Part shown: positions 36,701-48,264 of the stretch, piece after piece
Layout: each line of letters opens with the position of its first letter
Position numbering within the stretch: position 1 is the stretch's first letter
Source: Portulaca oleracea
Lineage: Eukaryota > Streptophyta > Magnoliopsida > Caryophyllales > Portulacaceae
NCBI GenBank assembly: GCA_029582165.1
Contig: CM055881.1
Coordinates: 40,644,655 to 40,708,654, forward strand
Reading direction: 5' to 3'
DNA: 64,000 nucleotides
Notes under the pieces: model-generated
Databases searched by the model: none
Seen by the model: only the letters and a program-made list of their open reading frames with translations
What the model was told of the DNA's origin: nothing
Made by a program: the position numbers and the translations under genes

Positions 36701-37502
36701 TATTTTTTTTTTTTTGAATATTGTGGTCTGTAAAAGGCAGCAGAATTAATTTCCTTGAATATCTAAGTCGGCTTCTCCACCTCCTTTTACAGGTTAGAGC
36801 AGTTTAATGATGTTCTCTTCCAGGAGAACCGCTTAAGTGTTAATGCGGAAGCTCCTTTGTTTGATTCGAGAGATTTGGAATCTATCAAGACCAGAGGGTC
36901 AATATCTGCAGAGGCCATTAAGGTAGTACCATTCAACGCACTTTAACAAACGTTCTGCGTTCTAAGAAGTGGTGATTTTTACGCATATATAACCCCTCAT
37001 GATACTGAGATGCTCATGACATGCTTGAAAACTGATTCGGTTTAGAAATTTCAGCTTTGCACATAGATGTTCAACTGGTCATAATATTGGCTGGATCTGG
37101 ACATAAAAATGACTGCAGTCTTTTCATTTTCCTCAAGCGACACTTCACAGACACCTAACCCTAGAAACTGTTTATCTCCGTGCAGGGAGGTTGGTATCAT
37201 AACGTTGTCTTCCTAGGCGACGAGCAAGGCATTCCGATTTTGACAATGACGTACGTCTTATGAGCCCAAAATTTTACGTCATTGGCATTTGAGTCATTGA
37301 TGATTCTATTTTTATATTTACCGGTTTCCGTTTCAGGTGTGACCTTGCTGACGTGGAGGGCTTCAAAACCGGGAAGCTATCCCTACGTGCTCCCCCCAAG
37401 GATTACGCGAATACCCTAATTGGAGGCCTCGTAGAAGGAAACCAACTTTCCCAAACTGAAGCCGAGTCTTACATTGAGGAAGCTGCTTCGAAACCTCTGT
37501 AG
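30796..37502 (+). CDS. HDA5: Class II histone deacetylase, HDA5-like, 648 aa
   Basis: Zn-dependent RPD3/HDA1-family lysine deacetylase. Fourteen exons: 30796-30968, 32865-33066, 33689-33835, 33942-34054, 34209-34420, 34893-34957, 35210-35380, 35465-35551, 35817-35916, 36067-36188, 36368-36561, 36793-36922, 37186-37250, 37337-37502; phases close at 649 codons. The catalytic domain (about 20-380) keeps [15 protein letters not shown] (His147-His148), the zinc ligands Asp188 and His190 in DWDVHHGN, the third ligand near Asp281 in SAGFDA, and the LEGGYN loop, so it should be active. The C-terminal region (about 430-640: [14 protein letters not shown]-like [30 protein letters not shown]) is the extra module of plant HDA5-type enzymes, with gamma-glutamylcyclotransferase-like motifs. 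Arabidopsis HDA5 acts with HDA6 in flowering repression; role here is by homology. Paralogues HDA15/18 are less likely, since HDA15 carries a zinc finger not seen here. Confidence 0.93.
31015..31690. repeat. 167-bp intronic tandem repeat, four units
   Basis: In HDA5-like intron 1, TTTAATTTGTTGCTTGTTTG recurs at 31031, 31198, 31365 and, diverged, 31531: a period of 166-167 bp. Each unit continues with TTTTGCTGAATTTGTGTTTT, a GATGAGTTTGGTTCGA motif and GAATTTGGTGAAATG. It is a minisatellite by local duplication, starting about 45 bp after the donor site of intron 1. Confidence 0.92.
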
Positions 37503-38575
37503 TAGCTGTTGAGAGGCTTCACTCATTCATTATCCATTTCTCATGTGAAGATTGATTTTGGAGATCAGTGACTGATTTAGTACTAGTGTGTGTATAGCTG
37601 ATGATGATGATTTGCATTAGTTGCATAGAGGAAACTGCTGCCATACCTCTGTTATTTTTTAGGGGATTTAGGCATTTAGCCTGTTTAGATCTGGTTTTAT
37701 TTTTGGGGAAATCGGTACTCTGCGATTTAATGGATATGTATTTGCTGATACAGATGTGTGTATGGTTTGTCAGTTACCGTTTGCAATATATAATATATGC
37801 ACTTGGAGCACGTGTTACAGGTAGATATAAATGAACAATAATATTATTAAGAGTGAAACGAGTAGATATGAATGAACAATTATACCATTGAGAATGAAAA
37901 ACGGCTAGATTTGACCACATATTCTAGGAGCTTGTAATAAATTGCAATTGACAAAAAGTTGTTTTAAGTAACTGAATTGTTTCAAACAGACTACATAGCT
38001 AGCAAAATTTTGTCTGACCTAAAAAGACTAGATACAATCATAGATTATTCATCTAAATTTTGACCAGACCGAATATTTGAACGTAATATCTTCCTTTTCC
38101 TATAGTTTGAAGCCAAGTTTGAATAGATTTACGTCTGTCCGCCCGAATTGTCTGACTTGGAAAAAACCAGGTGATAGCTAGACAATAATTTCTCATCTAA
38201 ATTTGACATTGACCAATTTTACTGACCCAAAATTAACCCGAGCCTAACTTTTGCCAGCGTTATAGGAAGCTCCCTGCAAATGCTTGATTAACAGGCACAA
38301 CACAACCACATAAATATAGCAGGAGTGCAGGACAATTGGCCAAAACACTGCCCCTATACAATAGTGTTGGTACCAAGGCAAAATGTGCCCCTAAATGATT
38401 TGGTATTCAATCATCCAAAACTGTGACTCGCAACTTGCAGAGTCGTCTCAGATCCATCAAAACTCGAGCAGACAACGAATTAGTTAATACATTCAAAGAA
38501 TAATATCATTTGATCTGCTGATACACTCAGAAGTCTCAAGCTTGCCCTTGACATTAGAAAGAGACATCCGATCGA
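37503..38575. other. Convergent spacer between HDA5-like and JJJ1-like genes
   Basis: Contains both 3' UTRs. The 77-aa frame at 37601 lies in the HDA5-like 3' UTR and has no domain. Degenerate GACCCGA-type words near 38040-38260 look like old repeat debris. Confidence 0.55.
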
Positions 38576-41078
38576 TCATCTTGACTTCAACGTCGCGTGT
38601 CCAGTGTCGCTTAAATGTTTGTAAAGTTGATTCCTGGAACATGCCAAATACGTACGCGTGTTAGTGTACTTAGAACCAACACCTTGTTCTTTCAAAGTAG
38701 GAATATGCGTGGGATTTGCTACATAATTACCGCGATTCAAACTCCTCCCCACATTTCTCACACACGGGGTCAGAATTCTTTGATTTTCCCTGCAGAAAAA
38801 AGATAAAAGACTGGTCAGTATTCAACATGCAAAAGGCCATCGTTAGCTGAAATCCAGCCAGCTAGTCAAATCATAATTACTACAGTACTGAATATTGATA
38901 CTTCTGAAGGGATTATCTCTGGACTACCATGCTTCTTCATCTATATACCATTTGCCCCCTCTCCAATGTATAAACAAGATCAAATTTCTAATCAATTAAA
39001 CATGAGTATAGACAAGAAACATTAAGAATTCGAAGCTCAAACGACCAATGTAACCAAATTATGATAGATTCTGAAAATACTGGATCCCACATTTCCCTGG
39101 ATGCCGACAAAAAGTTACTTTTAATTGTTCTCCTGTCAAATTCTACAAAAGATTTCCAAAGTAAGGGACTACAAACCAACAATAGTAGGAATCATGATGA
39201 ATGATGTATAATGTTATGCATTATCAACTCTACTGTCACAGCTAAACCTTGAATTTTGATAACTCAATTGGTACGTGAAATTCCAAGAAAGCCATGAAAC
39301 TACAGCACCTAAAATACCTGGATAGTCCAAAAGACATGTAATAAATGAAACAGCAAACTTACAAACAAATAAGGGTTTACCTTTTGCTTTCTTCCTTTGG
39401 ATGAATTCTTGAGTTTGGCCTCTGGATCTTTCTTAGAAGAAGTTCCCTTCCTTTCAACAGGTTGCTTTCCAGCATACGAGCTACTTTGCACGCCAGCGTT
39501 TGTCTGATCATAATCCTCGTCAGCATTAGTAGCATTCATTTCATCTTGCCCATTTTCATTCCCGCGTGGTAGTGCAGTGCTATTGTCATCATCGTCTCTA
39601 CTCCTTGTAACTTTTTCGGCCTCAAAAACTTTACTTTTATCCTTCTTGGCTCGTCGGCTCTTCTTTTTGCCTTTCTTGTTATTATACTCCATGGGTTCTG
39701 TCTCATCCTCACTTTGTACATGACTACTTCTTGAACCACCTTCAAACAGATGATCTTTGAAACCTACATTCCTCTTGTTTCTACGCCCGGATATCATCGC
39801 TTCAAGAATGCTTGTTTCATCATCAGATCCAACACCCTCATCAACTCCACCAGGCTGCTCCGCATTATCATCATCGTCATCTACTTCATCATCATCCGGT
39901 TCATCTCTACTTTTATCCTCCTCCTCGACCCTAACACTATCCCTAAAACTCTCCTCTAACTCATCCACATCATCCTCCATGGATACAGCACCATCGTTCC
40001 CACACTCAACATCCTTCCAAACTTCATCTTCATCCTCCTCTTCAACTTCCTCTCCATCTTCAACTTCCTCCAAATCTTCCTCCTCAAACGTCCTCCTCAA
40101 CTCCGCAACCTTCTCCTTATGCTTCTTCGACTGCTCGTGATTCTTCCACTGCTTCTCCGACTTAAACTTCTTCCCACACGCTACACAATACAACTCCTTC
40201 TTCTCCTCTTCCTTTTCATCCTCATCCTCCTCAATCTCCTCGATCTCATCCTCAACTTTTGCCCAATCGGGCTCCTCATACGCCCTCGCCTTCTCCAACT
40301 TCTCCCGCTCCCTCTCCTTCTTCTTCCTCATCTCCTCCTCGCGCTTCTTCTCCCGCTCCTTCTCCTTCCTCACCATCATATCAATCACCCTCTTATCCCT
40401 CTTCTTCACAAACTCAGCCAACCCACGAACCGTCTCATTGAACTCCCTCTTCGCCTTCTTCCTCAGCTTCTTATTCTCCTCCTCCATAACCCGCCTCGAC
40501 TTCCTATTCACCCCGGCCTGAGCATCCCACTTAGCCACCCACCCAAAATCCATCACAGTCGAGAAATTCACCCAATAACCATAAAAAGCATTCACCTGCC
40601 CATAATCACTCTTCAAATCCCCCATCAGAGGGGCCTCCTTAACTAACCCTAGATTCAACCCCATCTTCCTACAAAAACTAACCTCATTTGCATAAACCCT
40701 ATCGAACAAATCCCCATAAACCTTGTAAAATCCGGTCTTAGGGTTGGTGTAATCGGTATAACAAGACGGATTAAAGTACGAAAACAAATCTGGGAAGGGA
40801 GATAATGAATCTGAATCTGAATTTCCGACTTGAGTAAACAAGATTTGGGAACGATGAGAGTCGTACCAGGATCGCTCCTTGGGGTCGGAGAGAACCTCGT
40901 AAGCTCGGACGAGTTCTTGGAAGGCGGCGGTGGCTTCGTCGGCGGAGACGCCGGACTGGACGAGCTTGTCGGGGTGGCGCTGGAGGGCCAGCTTTTTGTA
41001 CGCCGACCGGATTTCCTCCGGCGTGCAGGTCTGTGGGAGGCCTAAAACCTCGTAGTAGCAGCGCTTTTCCGACGACAT
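38576..41078 (-). CDS. JJJ1/DNAJC21-like J-protein with two zinc fingers, 604 aa
   Basis: Exons 39381-41078, 38731-38789 and 38576-38633, phases closing at 605 codons. An N-terminal J domain (about 6-76) has the HPD motif at residues 35-37, which stimulates Hsp70 ATPase. Then come a DNAJC21-type middle region ([26 protein letters not shown]), a long basic/acidic coiled coil, a U1-type C2H2 finger ([15 protein letters not shown], about 298-320), a long acidic tract, and a second C2H2 finger at the C-terminus ([18 protein letters not shown], about 576-598). Yeast Jjj1 works with Rei1 and Ssa to recycle Arx1 in cytosolic 60S ribosome maturation; this is the likely role. If intron 1 were retained, the product would stop after about 23 extra residues and lose the second finger. 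Confidence 0.93.
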
Positions 41079-42081
41079 TGCGGCGGAGAATACGGCGGCG
41101 GTGGCGGAGGAGGGGCGGCGAATTGTAGGGTTTATTAGGTCGGTGGCCGGCGCTAGTTTTTCGCTCGCCCGTCGTCAACCTCGCTCGTTTTCACGTACAC
41201 GAAAATTTGTTAATTGAATTAATGGGAATTTATTGGATCCTGTAAAAGGAGGAATTCCCACGGATGGGATTTGGAACCTCCAATTCCAAATTCAACCTAA
41301 AAGTTATAATCCTTACCTATTAATTTTCGTAATTTTAACTTTTACGATCTTCAATATTATTTTTTCAATCGATAATTTTTCATATATTATGTTATTAATA
41401 ATTATAATATTATATTTTTATAATATTATTTTTCATTACGAAACTAACGATGTAATTTTATATAGCAATTTATTGTATATTCTTATGAAATTTATGGTCA
41501 AACTTTTTGTAATTTAATTACACAATTTCCAGAAAGGACAATTAATATGAAACATAAGGAGTACCATGGTTGATTTTTTTAGTTATGGCAATTGAAAATT
41601 CGTTATTATTAATTTGACTAAAATAAATGTTATCCATTAAAAAAAATTAACTATTGCAACAAATTATTTCAATCTAACATCTGTTATTTAATCTTTTAAA
41701 GTAGAATCAATAGGAAGTTACACTTTTAGCTATCAAATGCCCAATTGCAGAAAACTATCAAATGCCCAATTGCAGAAAACTATCTAACAGGACCTAAAAG
41801 TAATTGAGCAAGTAACTTGATCCCTTCACTGAGCTCTTCTTCAAAGAAGATCGTTTCTAAACTATCCGAAAGCTGTTTTAATCGAAAACAATTATTGAAA
41901 CAAGATTGTTTCTACCTGTTGCTACCTATCGAAAAAGGCTTCTAAAAGATCATCTTTCCTTTTTCTCCTTTATGAATCAGTTTACGTAAAATGAACCGAC
42001 AAGAATGTGAATGATTTCACGACATTCAATTCTATACAAATTGCTCCATCCGAAAGCGGGAAAGAATGTCAAGTGTTTCAT
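41079..42081. other. Spacer between JJJ1-like and carrier genes
   Basis: Holds the JJJ1-like promoter at the left and the carrier 3' UTR at the right. A short direct repeat (CTATCAAATGCCCAATTGCA twice, about 41731-41775) and one MITE-like segment are present. No gene. Confidence 0.55.
41308..41562. mobile_element. Stowaway-like MITE relative
   Basis: Shares TTTTTACGATCTTCAATATT-like, TATGTTATTAATAATTATAA and TTACGAAACTAACGATG segments in order with elements at 15754 and 46851, and ends ATAAGGAGTAC. The left terminus is not clear. Confidence 0.45.
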
Positions 42082-45000
42082 TCAAGCAACCTCGGGTAGT
42101 GAACCCTTCTTGTCCATCGAGATGCTCGCCTTTCCATTTTCTAGACCTCTATTGAACTTCTCCCTGAGAAACTCGACTGCCATAAATGTGAGAGCTGAGG
42201 CCGGGACGTACCAGATCACCCTTGGGATGCTTCCTCTGAACATTCCTTTCGGTCCTTCGATTATCCATGTCCTGTGGACGGCATCGAACCAGCCCTTGTA
42301 CCTATCCAAGCAATGAGACAGGTGTTATCCTCAAACATGTCATTCAGTAATTGTTTGTTCTATAGAGGGGTAATGTGAGGTTGGGTAAAGTAAGAATTAC
42401 TATAAGTTTAGTTGAAAATATAAAAAGAAGGGATAAATTTGGATTGGGTTGGGAATCACTGTAAATTGGGCAATAACCCACCTAAAGAACATGAGTAAAT
42501 GTGACTCCTAGCTCTTTGTGCATCAAAGCAGTTTCGTCAAAAGTTACCCAATGGCTAATGCGTTAGCAATCTAAGCCAATGACACCAATAATGTTTGGCT
42601 CGAGCTGAAATCTTTGGATTTTGGAGTGTTAATTTACTCCTAACAACAACAACAATAACAAATTCTCCGGAAAAACACATTTGAATGCAATTTGGGGGAT
42701 CTAGATATAGGCAGGCAGGTCACCCCGATGCATTGATATTCATGGAGAGGCTGATTCCTGTTAAGAGGTTTATTTAATCCTCTAACACAAAAATGTTTGC
42801 CTAGTGCTGGTTAAAACAACCCCAAAAAAAAAAGTATGAAAACCAAATAAAGAAGATGAGATGATACCTTAAATCTGGTCCTTGTACTTGCAATCTGGTT
42901 TTGATGACATCCAAAGGAGTGGTAACATATGCACTTAAACCTGTAAAAGTTTCACAGAGCCCCTTAGTGGAGTGAACTCAAGTTCCCGGAAACGAAATTT
43001 GAGTATTCCAACTATGGATACTGTATGGAAGAAACTAGCATACACGCACCTCCAGCTACACCTCCAAGCAACAGTCCCGACAAAGTACTGTTAGCATTTT
43101 GATCTGTGTTGGGTGCCCATTTTTTCATCCCATAATCTGTCAAATCTTTGAGTGCTTCATAGAACATGACCTGAAATATTGAGCGGATGTTGGCTTGTTG
43201 TGTCTAAATAAACATAAATGAATTTCAACAGACAATGAACCCTGATTCTCGTAACAACCCCTCCAAACAAAATGTTGGCCCACATTTACATATAGAGCAA
43301 ACTCCAATTTCCAAATCAACCATGCGACTAAATTTTAAGGTTATTCTCTCAGGTATACAAATTATGCAGGGATAATTACAGAATAGAACAACAATCAAAA
43401 AATTTCCCGAATGTAGTGCCTACCATCAAGCCAGCAAAAGGCACGTCCCTTGCTAGTGTAGACCAATAACTGCAAACCGATACATGAAATCAGTAGAGAA
43501 AAATTACCCAACAGACGGTGAAAAGAGAAACGGCAGGACAGCAAGAGTACATCAAAAGTGGAAAAATACAAGACAATTGGATTTCACTACTTTATCAATT
43601 GTAACTCAAATATGGTAGAATGATGAAAGAAAGTAATTTCATGATAGGTGGAAGCAAAAAGGTTAGCTACACAGAATCGAGTAACTAAATGTATTCCCAC
43701 AATCTGTGCAACTGACAGTAGCAAGTGGAGGAAATGGTCAAGCTCTCAACCCTTCATCCAATAGACAATACAATGGTCAACAAAGCACATAAGATCGTAC
43801 CCAGCATACAGACCCTTTGGGCCCTGTTCCTTCCATATTGAACGACCGGCTTGAAACATTCCAGTATAGTAATCATACATCTGCACTTCAGGAGCCTTAC
43901 TCTTGTGGACTTTTGACATGACAGAGCTCCAAGAAGTAACTGTGCCTTGAACCTGCATTCGTTGCTTCATCACTTCACAAGGAACATATATAAAAGAGCC
44001 AAGCGTGTCTCCTGAAATGTATAATACAAAAGAACTCCTGAATGTTTGATTGGGTTACAAAACCAGTAACATTTCAGCACAAAACTACAGAACTATGACC
44101 AGCGGAAGAAATATTGGCATATATAGGTAGAGAGAGGATGAGGTCCAGTCAATCATATCACCACTTACCAGCATCTAATCTTTTCATCAGGACCTATAGT
44201 TACTCAGTATGTATCTGCGGCTATTTATCTACATATCCATTCATGTTCTATTTCGTTTATGTCACCATTAAAAATTAGATCAAATGGTAAAGTCCCAAGG
44301 GCTTACCAATGCCTCCAGCAAGGAAATGAGCCCAGTGACCTCCAAGGCTTGGATGGGATTCCTCAATCCACTTCTTAGTAGACTCAATGAAACCAAAATA
44401 AGTGGCTCCAGTTGCCAGTGATCCAGTTACTCCGGGAGTTACTCCTCTATAAAAGCCTATTGAAAAGAAGGTAGCCAACTGATGAGCAAAAATCAAGATT
44501 CAAGAATAACATGTAATATATGAGACTGTTCACACAGAACCACTAATAAGTCATATCACAACGACAACAATGCAAATTAACTGAAAATTTCAAAAGCTTA
44601 ATCTCAAACACAGGGGATACTTAAATTAATCAACAGCATACCTCTTAAACCATCAGCAGCCCATACAGTTCTAATCATTTGTAACACACTTTTCTGATGC
44701 TGCATGTAATGAATACGGAATCAGAGCGATGAAAATAAAAATATGTTTCCCAATTCCATTAGGAATGCTGTTTTATAAACTGTAAAGAGCAACCAATCGA
44801 TAAGAACCTGGCATCCAATGGTACCTGTGATCCATTTAGAACAGCTTGACTTTGAATTCTTGTTTTAACAGTATCAATTGGATGCATCATCCCTTCACCA
44901 AAACCTCCAGCAAGGGCTCCCCACAAGAATTCTCTCCATACTAGAACCAAAGCAAAAGGAGAATTTATTATATGCTATGATAGAAGGTAGTTACAGTTCC

Positions 45001-46257
45001 TAAAACACTTTGAAAGTAACTGAAAAATAACAATACAAGTATTCATTACATGCTATGGTAGAAGGCATGTTCTATCCAACATTAAAAAAAGGTGAATGGC
45101 TCCATTTTCCATGTCCTATCATTTCAGAAGGCATGTTCTATCCAACATTAAACTGAAGCATTGGTTGAGATATAAAACAAATCACCCATCTACTTGTTGA
45201 TCCACCTTTTACAACAAATTGCAATCCACAATATTTCAGGCTACCCCCTCCAAAGCAAGAGCTTTGATTTTGTTCGATGACCTAAACCATCCCCTAAGGA
45301 CCAAAAACAACAAACCCCAATGTAGTCCCACTTACGCGAGGTCAGAGGTTAAGATATAGGCAACCTTCCCCTCATACATGGGAGTGTATGAAGAGGTTGA
45401 TTCCGGCTAATTGTTGTTTCGCACAAGTACATAACACACTTCAACTCACACGACTTTATGTTCCTTGTAAACACTGCAGTCTACTCACAGTTCCTTGTAA
45501 ACAGTTCAATCCATGTTTTGGAAGAATGGAAGCCATTGAATAAATGAAAAAAATTATTGCGTCGCCTGAGAGATTCGAACTCTCGCGGGGAAACCCCATG
45601 TACTTAGCAGGCACACGCCTTAACCACTCGGCCAAAGCGACGTGTTTGTCTACTTGTATTCTTAAAGTAGAGACAACCAAAAACAACACTATTGTCGCCA
45701 CAACTCCAAATCAAAGATAGTGATTGCCATAGGAAGCATTAATGTTCTTTAGTTATCAGCAAACCAAAACATTAATGAATTAGTACTTTTAGCAGACCAG
45801 TCGAAGACTATGTGATTGCCATAGGAAGCACTAAACACACGTCTACAATCATCGTGCCTGTTTTACGTTGTTCATTTCAATACACACAATGATATTAGTA
45901 TTTCACGAACATAATCTTCAAAATACATATGCGTAGCCACTAACTATCAATCCAATTCCAGATTTCCAATCCCTAACCTCATGCATTCTCAAATTTCACA
46001 CACAGTACTTAGCTAGCTCCAAATTCATGCGTCTAAACTCAATAAAGTTCTAGAAATCACCTATACTTAACTCCTAATTTGCTTTAGCAAGCTGACCCGA
46101 ATTCAAGAAAAAAATTAACTCAAAATGATGCATGAATCGCAAAGAAGGGAGAAGCAAGCAGCTGACCGAAGAAACGAGAGTGGGAGTTCGGCAAAGGAGC
46201 TTGTGCCTGAACAGAACCTGAACTCGAAGCTGACGTCGATGGTGCTGCGTCCGCCAT
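42082..46257 (-). CDS. Mitochondrial substrate carrier family protein, 361 aa
   Basis: Nine exons: 46167-46257, 44825-44940, 44642-44699, 44307-44456, 43801-44011, 43424-43469, 43050-43170, 42868-42940 and 42082-42301; phases close at 362 codons. Three Solcar repeats each carry the PX(D/E)XX(K/R) signature: HPIDTVKTRIQ, VPCEVMKQRMQ and TPLDVIKTRLQ, so six membrane helices are expected in the inner mitochondrial membrane (or plastid envelope). The N-terminal 30 residues (Ala/Ser/Pro-rich) precede the first helix. The matrix loop between helices 3 and 4 is extended. The sequence resembles the SAM-carrier-like plant subgroup, but the substrate cannot be read from the sequence. Intron 1 (44941-46166) holds a tRNA-Ser gene in the same direction. 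Confidence 0.92.
42640..42780 (-). mobile_element. Au-SINE-like fragment in carrier intron
   Basis: On the minus strand it reads GGAATCAGCCTCTCCATG.. and ends with GTTATTGTTGTTGTTGTT, the TTG-rich tail of plant Au-type SINEs. Diverged. Confidence 0.45.
45235..45405 (-). mobile_element. Au-SINE-like fragment in carrier intron 1
   Basis: Minus-strand GGAATCAACCTCTTCATAC, GGGAAGGTTGCCTATATC, GTAAGTGGGACTACATTGGG and a GTTTGTTGTT tail follow the layout of plant Au-type SINE 3' halves. It lies about 155 bp from the tRNA-Ser gene. Confidence 0.5.
45560..45641 (-). tRNA. tRNA-Ser (anticodon GCU)
   Basis: 82 nt on the minus strand. Acceptor stem GTCGCTT pairs with AGGCGAC (one G-T pair); D arm TGGCCGAGTGG; anticodon loop CTGCTAAG with GCT; a long variable arm (GGGGTTTCCCC), as in class II tRNAs; T arm AGAGTTCGAATCTCT; discriminator G. 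A and B box sequences are intact. It lies in intron 1 of the carrier gene, same strand. Confidence 0.97.
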
Positions 46258-46850
46258 TAGAGTCGCCGATAAGCTCTCTCTTTCTATCTCTAGAATTCAG
46301 TTGAAGAGTTTGTTGATATAGTGATTTTCTTTCCCCTCCCCCAAGGAAGAAGAAGAATAAAAAAATTAACCCACGTTTGAAGAAACAATGTTTTGATACC
46401 CTAACTTTTCAAAACTATTTTGGGTACCCTTACTTTTAGAATTAGAAATTGCTAGGTGAATTTCCGACGAAACTCCGATTGATTCAAATCATTTTCGTCC
46501 ACAAAAACAAAGGGCATTTTCGTCTACAAAAACACTTAATCAATTTACCTAATTATTTCTAATTTTAAAAGTTAGGGTACCCCAAAATTAGTTTTTAAAA
46601 GTTGGGGTACCAGAAAAATATTTCACAAATAATTAGGGTACCCCTTAGTAAATTTTTGAAGAAGAATTAAATTGAATGTTACAACAAAAATAAACGACTC
46701 ATGATCCGACGTCGTTTCGCGGTCTCGCTTGAATCTTGACTCTTGATCAAAGTTCGACGTTTTTGTTGATGGAACCCCAAGAATCAAATAAGGACCTCTA
46801 AAAAGTGTCGTTTTATGTTTAGGCATATTCCTTTCCATGAATTAGTTTTT
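46258..46850. other. Carrier 5' region and spacer
   Basis: Contains the carrier promoter and 5' UTR. The repeated phrases AGTTAGGGTACCCCAAAA and AAGTTGGGGTACC (about 46395-46650, also inverted at 46395-46430) suggest a decayed inverted-repeat element. No gene. Confidence 0.5.
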
Positions 46851-47099
46851 CTGTTTGATATTAATTGTTATAATTTTAATTTTTACGATCTTTAATATTA
46901 GTTCTTAATTAATAATTTCTTATTTAATATGTCATTAGCAATTCCAATATTATACTTTTGTGATAATATTTTCCGTTAGGAATCTAATGGTGATAATTTT
47001 ATATGATAACACATGGTATATATTGATAAATTTATGATCAAAAATTTTAAAATTTAACTTCACGATTTCCAAAGACGACAATATTGAATGGAAGAAGTA
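46851..47099. mobile_element. Stowaway-like MITE, uninterrupted relative of the 18214 element
   Basis: Contains TTTTTACGATCTTTAATATT, ATGTCATTAGCAATTCCAAT, GTTAGGAATCTAATGGTGAT and TTGATAAATTTATGATCAAA, ending GACGACAATATTGAATGG. Serves as a reference for the interrupted copy at 18214-18714. Termini degenerate. Confidence 0.6.
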
Positions 47100-47173
47100 C
47101 ATCACAATCATTTGTTGATCTTGAAATGATAAAAATCACTAAAATCAGAAAGAAATTATGTTAAAGTAATGTA

Positions 47174-47846
47174 CTCCCTCCGTTCTTTTTTATCTGTCAC
47201 TTTAACTAAATTTTCTTGTTTCTAATTATTTGTCATTTTGTAATCCCAATGGGAAATTCTACCATAGTTGAATTTATTTTCAGCTACGGTAGTTGAAATG
47301 TATAATTACCCTTAGTTTTGTCATTAAAAATTAAAATTAATATATATATTCATTATAGAACTTGTTACAATAAGTAAATCTATATGTTAAGTTATAATTT
47401 TTTTACAAAATTGAATATTTTAAAGGAAATTCTACAATAGTTGATTTTTTTTCAACTATCGTAGTTGAAAAGTGAAAAAACCATTAATTTTACCATAAAA
47501 ATTCAAAATCAATGTAGGTTGATCAAAGTAACTTGATACAATAATTAACCATGTTTAGGAGGATATAAATCTTTTTAAAAAATATGATTTATTTTTAATA
47601 AATGAATGGTATAAAATTTTCAACTACCATAGTTGAAAATAAATTCAACTATGGCAGAATTTTCAAATCCCAATAGCCTGTTAATTACTGATTTTACTAT
47701 ATTACCCTTAATAATTATTGTGGTATAATGATGGCTATTAAAAAGTAACAAGGTTATTCTAGTAATTAAGTTCATAACTACCCCATTTAGACACATTGAT
47801 ATTAACAAATCAATTTCAAATAACATATAAATTCAAACAGAAGGAG
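47174..47846. mobile_element. Stowaway-like MITE interrupted by a Mutator-like MITE (outer element)
   Basis: Flanked by TA (47172-47173, 47847-47848). Starts CTCCCTCCGTTCTTTTTTAT and ends with the inverse AAATTCAAACAGAAGGAG. Without the inner insertion it would be about 250 bp, a normal Stowaway size. Confidence 0.8.
47251..47665. mobile_element. Mutator-like MITE nested in the Stowaway element, 9-bp target duplication
   Basis: 415 bp, flanked by the exact 9-bp direct repeat AATCCCAAT (47242-47250, 47666-47674). Termini GGGAAATTCTACCATAGTTG and the inverse CAACTATGGCAGAATTTTCA. Each terminus is followed by a second palindrome (AACTACCGTAGTTG type). A further internal copy of the terminus (GGAAATTCTACAATAGTTGA) starts near 47425, so the element is partly duplicated. 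A 9-bp duplication is typical of Mutator-like transposition. Confidence 0.88.
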
Positions 47847-48023
47847 TAATAATTTTGATTAGTGTAATAAATTGGCACTCTAGCTCATTGTTTACTTACG
47901 TTTAGGGAAGGACCTTTGAGGCCATCTATGTTACTAAGGGCCTCTAAAGCTTCAAGATAAATGTCAAAAGGAGGTATGGTAAATGTTACTTTTGATATGT
48001 TTTCGTAAATTTTGGTAAGTTTG

Positions 48024-48240
48024 TGTAACGCCCTGGAAATTCGTTTTTTAAAACTAACGGTCAAACTGAATGTTGACCAACGAAAAACAGCGAAAAAGTC
48101 AAAGAAAGACGGGCGTCACTATCGTACCTCTGAAGAAGCACAAGACAATAATAGATATTAACTAAACAAATCAATACTTCAAATTAGACTTAACAACATT
48201 TTGATTTCAAAACATAACAAAAACTACTGAAAGATTTCAA
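48024..48240 (-). repeat. Partial tandem copy of the gypsy LTR end
   Basis: Repeats the first about 217 bases (plus sense) of the LTR at 48265-48590 with a 241-bp period. The shared unit also includes a 24-base flank (TTTTCGTAAATTTTGGT..), so it arose by duplication of LTR end plus flank, not by an independent insertion. Confidence 0.75.
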
Positions 48241-48264
48241 TTTTCGTAAATTTTGGTGAGTTTG

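Noticed and set aside
40119..40646. 175-aa Leu-rich plus-strand frame
   Set aside because: It is the complement of the Lys/Glu-rich J-protein coding exon; Leu runs are the mirror of AAG/GAG codons.
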